Under the pieces are notes generated by a model that was not told the DNA's origin, searched no databases, and saw only the letters and a program-made list of their open reading frames with translations. DNA of 6,798 bases from JAWWBL01 sp033720975 (GTDB taxonomy: Bacteria > Actinomycetota > Acidimicrobiia > Spongiisociales > ZC4RG35). Positions within the stretch are counted from its first letter, which is position 1, and every line of letters starts with the position of its first letter. Positions 1 to 5,531 of this stretch are shown one piece after another. The stretch is taken from the NCBI GenBank assembly GCA_033720975.1, contig JAWWBL010000092.1:1-6798 (forward strand), read 5' to 3'. The translations under genes and the position numbers were made by a program.

Positions 1-509
1 AAGTCGGGTGCCGGCGGTGGTGCCGGCTCGCAGTCCTCGGCGGGTATGCCCGACACGAGATGGGCCCCGGGCAGCGAAGTCCTCCTGACTTGCAGGGTGA
101 AGAGGTGGCCAACCGGGATCGGGTCGGAGCCATGCTGCAATGTCCCTGCCAATGTCCAGTTGCCTCCACCGTTGTCGGTAGCTGTCCATCCCGACGAATC
201 CTGAACTACCCATCGCTGCACCGGGTCTCCAATCTGAAACACGCCCGATGGGTCAGCAGCTTCCCCGGTGTTCGGATCCCAGTTGAACTGAATGAATTGC
301 TGATCGCCAGCGCCGGAGTCGGGAAAGATGCCTATGGAATGCACCCCGTCGCTGGGCTCGATGGCGGTCACGGAAACAGTGAAGCTGAACGCTCCATTAG
401 TGCAGAACTGCTGATCTGCTATCGAGGGAAAAGCCCAAGCCGGCAGGGCCAAGGGAGTCAAGGCCGCGACCAGCGCTGCCACCACTCCAGCTCGAAGTAC
501 GCGCCTCAT
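1..509 (-). CDS. Secreted protein of unknown function, 3' end outside window
   Basis: I do not recognise this gene. An open minus-strand frame runs from an ATG at 509 to the window edge without a stop, giving 169 codons. The N-terminus is a clear Sec signal peptide: two arginines at residues 2-3, a hydrophobic Val/Ala/Leu core at about 8-22, and a likely signal peptidase I site after Ala-Trp-Ala (residue 26). The mature part is rich in Ser, Thr, Gly, Asp and Trp with alternating hydrophobic residues (for example FSFTVSVTAI at 41-50), consistent with an exported beta-sandwich. It has only two Cys, at 36 and 160, which could pair. It ends in a Pro/Ala-rich stretch (PAPPPAP) that looks like a linker to a further domain or wall/membrane anchor beyond the window. 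The start is supported by a perfect Shine-Dalgarno 7 nt upstream. The gene is divergent from the hydrolase gene at 623. Export is well supported; function is not. Confidence 0.8.
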   Translation of the reverse strand, partial: MRRVLRAGVVAALVAALTPLALPAWAFPSIADQQFCTNGAFSFTVSVTAIEPSDGVHSIGIFPDSGAGDQQFIQFNWDPNTGEAADPSGVFQIGDPVQRWVVQDSSGWTATDNGGGNWTLAGTLQHGSDPIPVGHLFTLQVRRTSLPGAHLVSGIPAEDCEPAPPPAPD

Positions 510-516
510 CTCTTCT

Positions 517-522
517 CCTCCT
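517..522 (-). promoter_or_regulatory. Shine-Dalgarno AGGAGG for the secreted-protein gene
   Basis: On the minus strand AGGAGG sits 7 nt before the ATG at 509. It is a full match to the anti-Shine-Dalgarno sequence at good spacing, so it fixes the start codon of the secreted-protein gene. It is by far the strongest ribosome binding site in the window. Confidence 0.8.
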
Positions 523-543
523 GGGCCGCTTCCACTTCGAGCG

Positions 544-549
544 ACGCTA
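544..549 (-). promoter_or_regulatory. Possible -10 element for the secreted-protein gene
   Basis: On the minus strand the hexamer TAGCGT matches the actinobacterial -10 pattern TANNNT and would place a transcription start near 537, giving a leader of about 28 nt that contains the AGGAGG site. No convincing -35 hexamer is visible at the expected distance. The match is short and could occur by chance. Confidence 0.3.
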
Positions 550-609
550 CATCGATCGCGCCTTACGTGCGGGGAGAACGCCGAGGGCGTTCATCCAAAG
601 AAGACCGCG

Positions 610-615
610 TAAGCT
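610..615 (+). promoter_or_regulatory. Possible -10 element placing transcription start on the hydrolase ATG
   Basis: The hexamer TAAGCT matches TANNNT and ends 7 nt before the ATG at 623, so transcription would begin at or next to the first base of the start codon. No Shine-Dalgarno-like sequence precedes this ATG, and no other ATG or GTG lies upstream in the same frame back to about 518. Both points fit a leaderless mRNA, which is common in actinobacteria. No clear -35 is visible. Confidence 0.4.
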
Positions 616-622
616 CGATCAC

Positions 623-1369
623 ATGTGCTTCGACCATGACTCCCGACCGCCAGTCTCGGCGGGGGACCGCCCGGTCATCATCCGTGACCTCACCCTCACC
701 TCCGCCGACGGCACAGAGTTCATGGCATTCGAGGCCAAGGGCGAGCATCCATCGGAGGCGGGGGTGGTGGTGCTGCCCGACGTCCGGGGTCTGTTCGCCT
801 TCTACAAAGACCTGGCCACCCGTTTCGCCGGGGCGGGCCACGATGCGGTGGCCATCGACTATTTCGGTCGAACTGCGGGCTTGGGTGACCGCTCCATCGA
901 TTGGGACTTCTGGCCACATGTGAAGGCAACCACGGTCGATGGCGTCACAAGCGACACCGCCGCGGCGGTCGCCCTGCTCCGGGAGGCCAACCCCGACCGC
1001 AGAGTTTTCACCGTTGGGTTCTGCTTCGGTGGCTCCAACTCGTGGCATCAGGCGGCCGCCGGCCACGGCCTGTCCGGGGCAGTCGGCTTCTACGGGCGGC
1101 CACGTCGCAGCGAGGACGATTCCGTTATCGATCGTGTCTCCGACATGGCCTGTCCGATCCTGGCGCTGATGGGCGGAGCCGACGAGGGGATTCCCCAGGA
1201 TTTGGTCCGCGAGTTCGACGATGCCCTCGAGGCTGCCGGGATCGAGCACGAGGTGGTCGTCTATCCCGGGGCTCCTCACTCTTTCTTCGACAGGAAATAC
1301 GACGACTTTGCCGCTGAGTCAGCCGACGCCTGGAACAGGTTGCTTGCGTTTATCGACGCAAACAGCTGA
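623..1369 (+). CDS. Dienelactone hydrolase family alpha/beta hydrolase
   Basis: This 248-residue protein belongs to the dienelactone hydrolase family, cytosolic alpha/beta-hydrolases with a Cys-Asp-His triad that open lactone or ester bonds. The nucleophile elbow is GFCFGG with Cys134. The acid is Asp187 in MGGADEG and the base is His219 in PGAPHSFFD, in family order and spacing. The length matches the family (about 230-250). An early strand-turn, VVVLPDVRGL at 48-57, has Asp53 where the classical chlorocatechol-pathway enzymes carry the Glu that interacts with the Cys. The DVRG form is, as I recall, usual in an actinobacterial subgroup. No signal peptide or membrane segment is seen. No aromatic-degradation genes are nearby, so the true substrate is unknown and a role in chlorocatechol breakdown should not be assumed. 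The ATG at 623 lacks a Shine-Dalgarno and may be leaderless. The first roughly 17 residues are probably outside the conserved fold. The gene is convergent with the membrane-protein gene at 1370. Confidence 0.9.
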   Translation: MCFDHDSRPPVSAGDRPVIIRDLTLTSADGTEFMAFEAKGEHPSEAGVVVLPDVRGLFAFYKDLATRFAGAGHDAVAIDYFGRTAGLGDRSIDWDFWPHVKATTVDGVTSDTAAAVALLREANPDRRVFTVGFCFGGSNSWHQAAAGHGLSGAVGFYGRPRRSEDDSVIDRVSDMACPILALMGGADEGIPQDLVREFDDALEAAGIEHEVVVYPGAPHSFFDRKYDDFAAESADAWNRLLAFIDANS

Positions 1370-1382
1370 TCAGGAGCTTTGC
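1358..1382. terminator. Possible bidirectional terminator hairpin at the convergent gene junction
   Basis: GCAAA at 1358-1362 pairs with TTTGC at 1378-1382, and GCT at 1365-1367 pairs with AGC at 1375-1377. This gives eight base pairs with a 2-nt bulge and a 7-nt loop. The two convergent stop codons (1367-1372) lie at the inner stem and loop. There is no uridine run on either side, so a classical intrinsic terminator is not shown. Position is the main argument for it. Confidence 0.3.
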
Positions 1383-1567
1383 CCGCGTCCGATCACAGCC
1401 AGCGCCGCGATCGAACCGATCAGAGCAATCAGAGGCAGAGCAGACCACCAGTGCCTGGGAACTTCTCTGATTCCAAACGCAAGCTCGTTCACCGCCAAGC
1501 CGAATGCGATGAGCGAGAGGGCCGCGATCAGCAAGAGCCATTTGCGCACGCCGACATTGTACGGCAT
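1370..1567 (-). CDS. Small two-helix integral membrane protein
   Basis: I do not recognise this 65-residue protein. It has two strongly hydrophobic segments, at about residues 10-32 (starting WLLLIAALSLIAFGLAV) and 40-59 (WWSALPLIALIGSIAALAVI). They are joined by a short charged loop IREVPRHW, and the protein ends in the polar tail GRGQSS. Basic residues Arg8 and Lys9 come before the first helix. This hairpin topology and the mostly G/C third codon positions support real coding despite the small size; the other frames here give no such pattern. The ATG at 1567 has no clear Shine-Dalgarno. A GTG at codon 7 (position 1549) would also keep both helices. The gene lies 58 bp after the DUF1015 gene on the same strand and may share its transcript. 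Its TGA directly abuts the stop of the convergent hydrolase gene. Confidence 0.65.
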   Translation of the reverse strand: MPYNVGVRKWLLLIAALSLIAFGLAVNELAFGIREVPRHWWSALPLIALIGSIAALAVIGRGQSS

Positions 1568-1593
1568 CGGACCGCGGCTCTGTAAAGGTCCAG

Positions 1594-1616
1594 CCGGGGT
1601 GGGCTGCGGCCCCCGG
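1594..1616 (-). terminator. GC-rich hairpin between the DUF1015 and small membrane-protein genes
   Basis: CCGGGG at 1594-1599 pairs perfectly with CCCCGG at 1611-1616 around an 11-nt GC-rich loop, 10 bp beyond the DUF1015 stop codon. On the minus strand it is followed by only three consecutive T residues, about 8 nt further on. It could attenuate or end the DUF1015 transcript, or be a chance product of GC-rich DNA. Confidence 0.25.
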
Positions 1617-1625
1617 GCATCCGCT

Positions 1626-2780
1626 CTAGCCGATCGGGCGTATCACCAGCCCGCTGGGCAGCTTGGGAACAAAACGGGTCGACTTTGGTGGCATGGCCTG
1701 ACCGGCGTCGGCGACTCTTACGACGTCGGTCACCTCGAGAGGAAACGGCAGGAACCAGGCATCGGCGTCGGGACACGCTTCTCGCCCCCTTCCGAGGTCG
1801 GGAGCGAACTTCAGGCGCTTGTCCTGACGGGGCTTGTCGATACCGAAGACCGGTGCGAGGACCAATTCCTGTAGCAGGTTTGTATTCAGCGACGAGTGAT
1901 GGTCGCCGGGGATGCGATCGGGTGGCATGCTCATCCTGAAGTAGCGGTTTCCGATCCGGGCTCCGAACTCGTGTCGCGATCTCGGAGCCGCCTGTTCCGA
2001 TGTGACCTCCTCCAACACGAGCTCGCTTCTTATCGCCTCAATCGCGTGGTCTACGTCGAGCTCGCTATCGAATACACACCGGGCAAAAGCCTCCAGCCTG
2101 AACTCATCACCGGAAAACACGCCTACAGGGATGCGGGCATCGGCGCTCCCTTCCTCGTCGGCGACCAGGGATGCCGCGGCGAGCCGATGATGGCCATCGG
2201 TGATGTAGAGGTCTGAGTCGATGAATTCGCACAACTCGGTCGCATCGCGGCCTCCCACAACCCATAGGTCGTGAGCTATGCCGTCGACGGTCGCGAACGA
2301 TGAGTCGGGGTCACGGCTGGCGTGTCCGGCCATCGCCTCCGCGAGCGCCTGATTGCGAGGGATGGCCGTCACCGGCGGGTTGCCATAAACCCTGGTAGTT
2401 CGCATGTACCTGGCCATCTTGTTCTGGGTCTTGGTGATCGTCTTCTCATGACGCTTCACCCGCCCGGATCGGTAAGCGGCTAGCGAAAGATCACAGAGGA
2501 TGCCGGTGGCTGTGAACTCGTCTCTCTCCTGGCGATAGACGACTACGGCCGGCCCTATCGGCAGGAGCACACGATCGTGGACTGCATTCTCGAGCCATTC
2601 CATCGCTTCCTTCTGAGAGCACCCTGCCTTTCTTCCGGCGGTGAACCGGAAGCTCCACGGATCGGCTGATGCCTCGGCTTTTTGCTCGGTGGTCAGAGTG
2701 GCGCTGGGAGGCCCCACCACTCGAGGCCCGAAACTCGACTCCGGTATGTAGCCCGAGAAGGGCCGCAGCAGCTCAGTCAC
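1626..2780 (-). CDS. DUF1015 (COG4198) family protein, divergent member
   Basis: The translation shows DUF1015 hallmarks. RPFSGYIPE sits at the N-terminus and RHEKT in the middle, where the family has a basic-His-Glu-x-Thr motif. YITDGHHRLAA is the family's signature DGHHR box. The C-terminus has MPPKSTRFVPKL followed by PSGLVIRP. The DGHHR box resembles that of the ParB/sulfiredoxin-like superfamily, which includes the ADP-dependent serine kinase SerK, so a nucleotide- or phosphate-related activity is possible but unproven. The usual N-terminal APPYDV motif is replaced by GPPSATL, which marks this as a diverged subgroup. No signal peptide or helix is seen, so it should be cytosolic. I chose the GTG at 2780 (384 residues): it has GAGG 8 nt upstream and places RPF near residue 6. 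The ATG at 2801 adds 7 residues but lacks a Shine-Dalgarno. It follows the surface-protein pair on the same strand after 106 bp. Confidence 0.85.
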   Translation of the reverse strand: MTELLRPFSGYIPESSFGPRVVGPPSATLTTEQKAEASADPWSFRFTAGRKAGCSQKEAMEWLENAVHDRVLLPIGPAVVVYRQERDEFTATGILCDLSLAAYRSGRVKRHEKTITKTQNKMARYMRTTRVYGNPPVTAIPRNQALAEAMAGHASRDPDSSFATVDGIAHDLWVVGGRDATELCEFIDSDLYITDGHHRLAAASLVADEEGSADARIPVGVFSGDEFRLEAFARCVFDSELDVDHAIEAIRSELVLEEVTSEQAAPRSRHEFGARIGNRYFRMSMPPDRIPGDHHSSLNTNLLQELVLAPVFGIDKPRQDKRLKFAPDLGRGREACPDADAWFLPFPLEVTDVVRVADAGQAMPPKSTRFVPKLPSGLVIRPIG

Positions 2781-2813
2781 GAAACCATCCTCGCATTCCA
2801 TGGCGTCGGGGTC

Positions 2814-2821
2814 TCACGTGA
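2814..2821. promoter_or_regulatory. Perfect 8-bp palindrome TCACGTGA upstream of the DUF1015 gene
   Basis: TCACGTGA is a perfect inverted repeat in the short intergenic stretch between the 878-residue-protein gene and the DUF1015 gene, 33 bp before the GTG at 2780 and 12 bp before the ATG at 2801. It could be a dimeric regulator's half-site pair, but it is short enough to arise by chance. No matching second copy was seen elsewhere in the window. Confidence 0.2.
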
Positions 2822-2886
2822 TTCGCCCCCTTTGGATGTAACAGGGCCCTCAGCTCCTCAGGTCCAGGCCATCCCACTAGCGCGAG

Positions 2887-5523
2887 TCATTGGTCTCCGA
2901 GGTAGTAAGTCGTGGAGTCCTTGAAGAACTTAGAGAAGGGGCAGAAGCCACATGCCCGTGGCGGCGGGTTGTAGTCCTCGGGCTCGGGTTCTTCCGGATC
3001 CTTCTTGCACTCGTCGTTGTCGCCTACGTCTTTGACCTCGAAACTGGCGAAACCCGACCCGGAGGTAGACGTAACCACGACAATTGACTCCCCGGAGATG
3101 GCGGAAGGCGGTTCATTGGTCCAGGTGCCGCTCTCACCTTCCCGGCCCTCCCGCCAGAGGACCTGTGCATCACCCTGTGGCGTCAGAGAAATGCAGGCGT
3201 AGTCGTGTCCGACCACCTCGACACGGAGTCTCTTCACTCCGAAAGAAGCTGGTTTGAGAGTGACGGGACTGCGCTTCCCGCTGATCTGTAGTGCCGAAGC
3301 TTTCGGTTCATAGGGAACCAGCCCAAAGCCGAGATCGGGGACGTTGGCGTCGGTCAGCGCCCGATAGAAGTCGCGAAGGGAAATATCCATCCCCGGATAA
3401 CCAGCCATGTCCCCGGGTGCCGCGGCCGACCTTGCCAGCCTGATGTTGCCCCCTTCGCCCCCGTTGGATGGGTGCAGGAACTCCCAAAAGAGCCAGTCCC
3501 ATTTAGCGCGATCACCAACAGCAGTCGACAGCTCGAGCCCCGCCGCAATCGAAGACAACGAGTGCTCGAAATTGTGCTCGGGGAAGATGACTCCACTGAG
3601 ATAGATCGCCATCGAGTCATGCCACCAGGCGTCCTGCTCGTCATGGAAGAGACAGAGGGCAAGCGCGTAGGCCAAGGTCTGTTGAAGGTCCTTGGTGTCC
3701 CCTTGGAGATTGACACCGATGTGGAACTCGCAGAATTGCTCACCTCCGATGTCGAAGTGCCTGGTTGACATTGCCTGCTGCGTAAACAGGACAACCACCG
3801 CGGGCATATCGCCCCTGGGCTCCAGAACCTCAGCGCTCTTGGCGACGGCCTCGGCGGCGGCGGAATAGTGACTCTCGCCCCAGGCTCCGGCAAAATCGCT
3901 CTGCGGTCGCCCCAGCTTGTAATCGTCGGCGTACTCGGGATCGAGGTCCGGTATCTCGACTTCCTTTAGACAACCCCCACCTTCGACGCCGTAGACGTCC
4001 CAGCAGTAGTCCGATGAGTCAAGGGTGTTCTTGTAACCCTGATCGTGGGATGTCACCCGGATCAGCCGAAACGCCGTCTCAGGCGGCTGCCCCTCGAACG
4101 CGCTCGTCGCCGTCAGACGCCCCGGGGTGGTGATAAGTCGGCGGAGCAGTTCCTCGACAGCTGCGCGGGACGGGTCATCCTGGTTGTTGCTCAGGTAATC
4201 GAACGCCAGGTCGAACACATCGTCCCCCAGCTCGAAGAGGGACGGCTCACTGGCGATCACGTTCGAGGTCTCGGCCTCGCCCGCGAACCACCCGAGCGTC
4301 GCCACGAGCCCCTCACCCAACGTCCACTCGCCGGCCTGCTCGAGCGCCAGCAGGTTTTCGGCCAGCCCCAATTCCGGTTCAACCACATCGGGCTCCGAGA
4401 TCACAGCTTCGGCGACGGGCTCTTCCCCAGTGATGCGGATGATCGCTCCCCGAGCCAGACCCGTCACAGTCTCCAACTGGTCCGCTGCCGGTGTATCAGG
4501 TACCGCCAACACGACACGGAAAGCCGACTCGCCGAGGCGGACAGCCAGAACGCCCTGGTTGTGGGCTGCGGTGAATGGATCCTGGTACGGGACATCGGCG
4601 AACCAGGTTGCGCCGTCGCCAACGCCCGTGATCTCCTCGCCGACTACTCCTTCGTACTCGGCATCGGGCTCGAAATCTGCGAGCGAGCCCTGCTGGACTC
4701 GTATGTAGATCTCTGCCAGGATCAGCTTGGTGCAATGGGAGTCCCCCTCCTCGGTCAGGTCGACTCCGTCGGCCCGCAGGGACGTGACGAATACCTCTTC
4801 CCTCGTCGCCGGGTGGGTGTCCCGATAGTCAGCCAGAACCTCTTCGGCCTCGGCGTCGGACACGAGCTCGCACAGGTTCACCTCAGTCGATGGGAGCAGA
4901 GGCATGCCCGGGAACCGCGGAAGGGCCTTCGAAGCGAGGGACTGGGCGATTGCAAGCTGGTCGGGGCTGCCCAGATCGGGCCTTCCTAGAACGATCCTGA
5001 AGTGGAGGACCCCCAAAGGCGTCGACTGAATCACGCTCAATGCGCCCGAGGCGCCACCTCCTGTGGCGTCAGGACCCCCAAACCAGAGGGCTTCGTCGCC
5101 GATGTCTGGAACTGGTTCTCCGATTACCCCGAGGAGTCTTCCGCCGGGCTCGACGTCTCCGATTTGGCCGGGCTCGAGCCGAACGAAGTACCGATCGTCT
5201 CCCGACAGCACGTAATCGCAGATCTCGTCTTCCTTGCGCAAGTCGACATCACGCCCATCGGATTGGGATGAAGCGAGCGCTTCGGCGATCTCGTCCAACT
5301 CCAAGTAGTCGGAGCAGTCGAGAGCGGGTACTCCGGCTAGGCCTTCGTCGTCCCCTCGTCCGAACAGGTCGAGGGGTGCCCTCGTCGTGGTAGGCGCAGC
5401 GATCGGGGTTTCGGGCTCCCCACCCAAGTTGACGGCAATGATCACGGCCAGGAGCACGGCTCCACCAAGCAGTCCCCCCGCCAATGCCGGGTTCTCTTTC
5501 AATCGGTCGAGGAATTCCTGCAT
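2887..5523 (-). CDS. Membrane-anchored extracellular multidomain protein with a degenerate zinc-peptidase-like region
   Basis: I do not recognise this 878-residue protein as a named family. A short cytoplasmic N-terminus (MQEFLDRLKENP) precedes one transmembrane helix at about 14-32, then a Thr/Pro linker (about 38-52), so nearly all of it should be outside. Residues 70-206 and 218-363 are two diverged copies of one domain (see the repeat entry). Residues about 390-560 form a mixed region with Cys507 and Cys518. Residues about 572-735 resemble a gluzincin-type peptidase: TLAYALALCLFH sits where a TLAHELxH helix would be, followed by WWHDSMAIYLSG, which matches the WLNEGLAEYLS-type motif. The HExxH ligands are absent, so it is probably inactive. 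Residues about 740-833 look beta-rich, followed by an acidic Pro/Glu tail with CGFC at 858-861. The start is 8 bp after the propeller gene's stop, which suggests translational coupling; no strong Shine-Dalgarno is present. Confidence 0.85.
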   Translation of the reverse strand: MQEFLDRLKENPALAGGLLGGAVLLAVIIAVNLGGEPETPIAAPTTTRAPLDLFGRGDDEGLAGVPALDCSDYLELDEIAEALASSQSDGRDVDLRKEDEICDYVLSGDDRYFVRLEPGQIGDVEPGGRLLGVIGEPVPDIGDEALWFGGPDATGGGASGALSVIQSTPLGVLHFRIVLGRPDLGSPDQLAIAQSLASKALPRFPGMPLLPSTEVNLCELVSDAEAEEVLADYRDTHPATREEVFVTSLRADGVDLTEEGDSHCTKLILAEIYIRVQQGSLADFEPDAEYEGVVGEEITGVGDGATWFADVPYQDPFTAAHNQGVLAVRLGESAFRVVLAVPDTPAADQLETVTGLARGAIIRITGEEPVAEAVISEPDVVEPELGLAENLLALEQAGEWTLGEGLVATLGWFAGEAETSNVIASEPSLFELGDDVFDLAFDYLSNNQDDPSRAAVEELLRRLITTPGRLTATSAFEGQPPETAFRLIRVTSHDQGYKNTLDSSDYCWDVYGVEGGGCLKEVEIPDLDPEYADDYKLGRPQSDFAGAWGESHYSAAAEAVAKSAEVLEPRGDMPAVVVLFTQQAMSTRHFDIGGEQFCEFHIGVNLQGDTKDLQQTLAYALALCLFHDEQDAWWHDSMAIYLSGVIFPEHNFEHSLSSIAAGLELSTAVGDRAKWDWLFWEFLHPSNGGEGGNIRLARSAAAPGDMAGYPGMDISLRDFYRALTDANVPDLGFGLVPYEPKASALQISGKRSPVTLKPASFGVKRLRVEVVGHDYACISLTPQGDAQVLWREGREGESGTWTNEPPSAISGESIVVVTSTSGSGFASFEVKDVGDNDECKKDPEEPEPEDYNPPPRACGFCPFSKFFKDSTTYYLGDQ
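4435..5316 (-). repeat. Tandem duplication of a roughly 140-residue Cys-containing extracellular domain
   Basis: Within the 878-residue protein, residues 70-206 and 218-363 align as two copies. Each opens with a Cys followed by an acidic helix (CSDYLELDEIAEAL and CELVSDAEAEEVL), then a second Cys (102 and 264) at the start of a strand. Each then has GVIGEPVPDIGDEALWF or GVVGEEITGVGDGATWF, and a closing FRIVL or FRVVL strand plus a helix. The two-Cys layout and the GDxAxWF motif recall the DUF3558-like exported domains of actinobacteria, an uncertain resemblance judged by eye. One disulfide per copy (70-102, 218-264) is the natural prediction. Confidence 0.6.
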
Positions 5524-5531
5524 TGATCGGA

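Noticed and set aside
60..923. A 287-codon open frame on the plus strand.
   Set aside because: It crosses the secreted-protein gene (antisense), the promoter region and the start of the hydrolase gene. Its composition is low-complexity Ser/Arg/Pro and has no family motif.
563..1279. A 238-codon open frame antisense to the hydrolase.
   Set aside because: The plus-strand frame has a full catalytic triad and family length. The antisense frame has no recognisable motif and no ribosome binding site.
623..1369. Assignment of the hydrolase to chlorocatechol degradation.
   Set aside because: No pathway partners are present in the window, and the active-site loop differs from the classical enzymes.
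1221..1874. A 217-codon open frame on the plus strand running across the junction.
   Set aside because: It overlaps the ends of three better-supported genes and its translation shows no fold-like pattern.
2840..2870. Possible terminator from GGCC-containing inverted pairs after the 878-residue-protein gene.
   Set aside because: Only a bulged 4-5 bp stem can be drawn and there is no T-run, so it is not distinguishable from chance.
4045..4989. A 314-codon open frame on the plus strand.
   Set aside because: It lies fully antisense inside the 878-residue-protein gene. Its translation is Arg/Gln/Gly-rich with no domain, signal or ribosome binding site, as expected of a shadow frame in GC-rich DNA.
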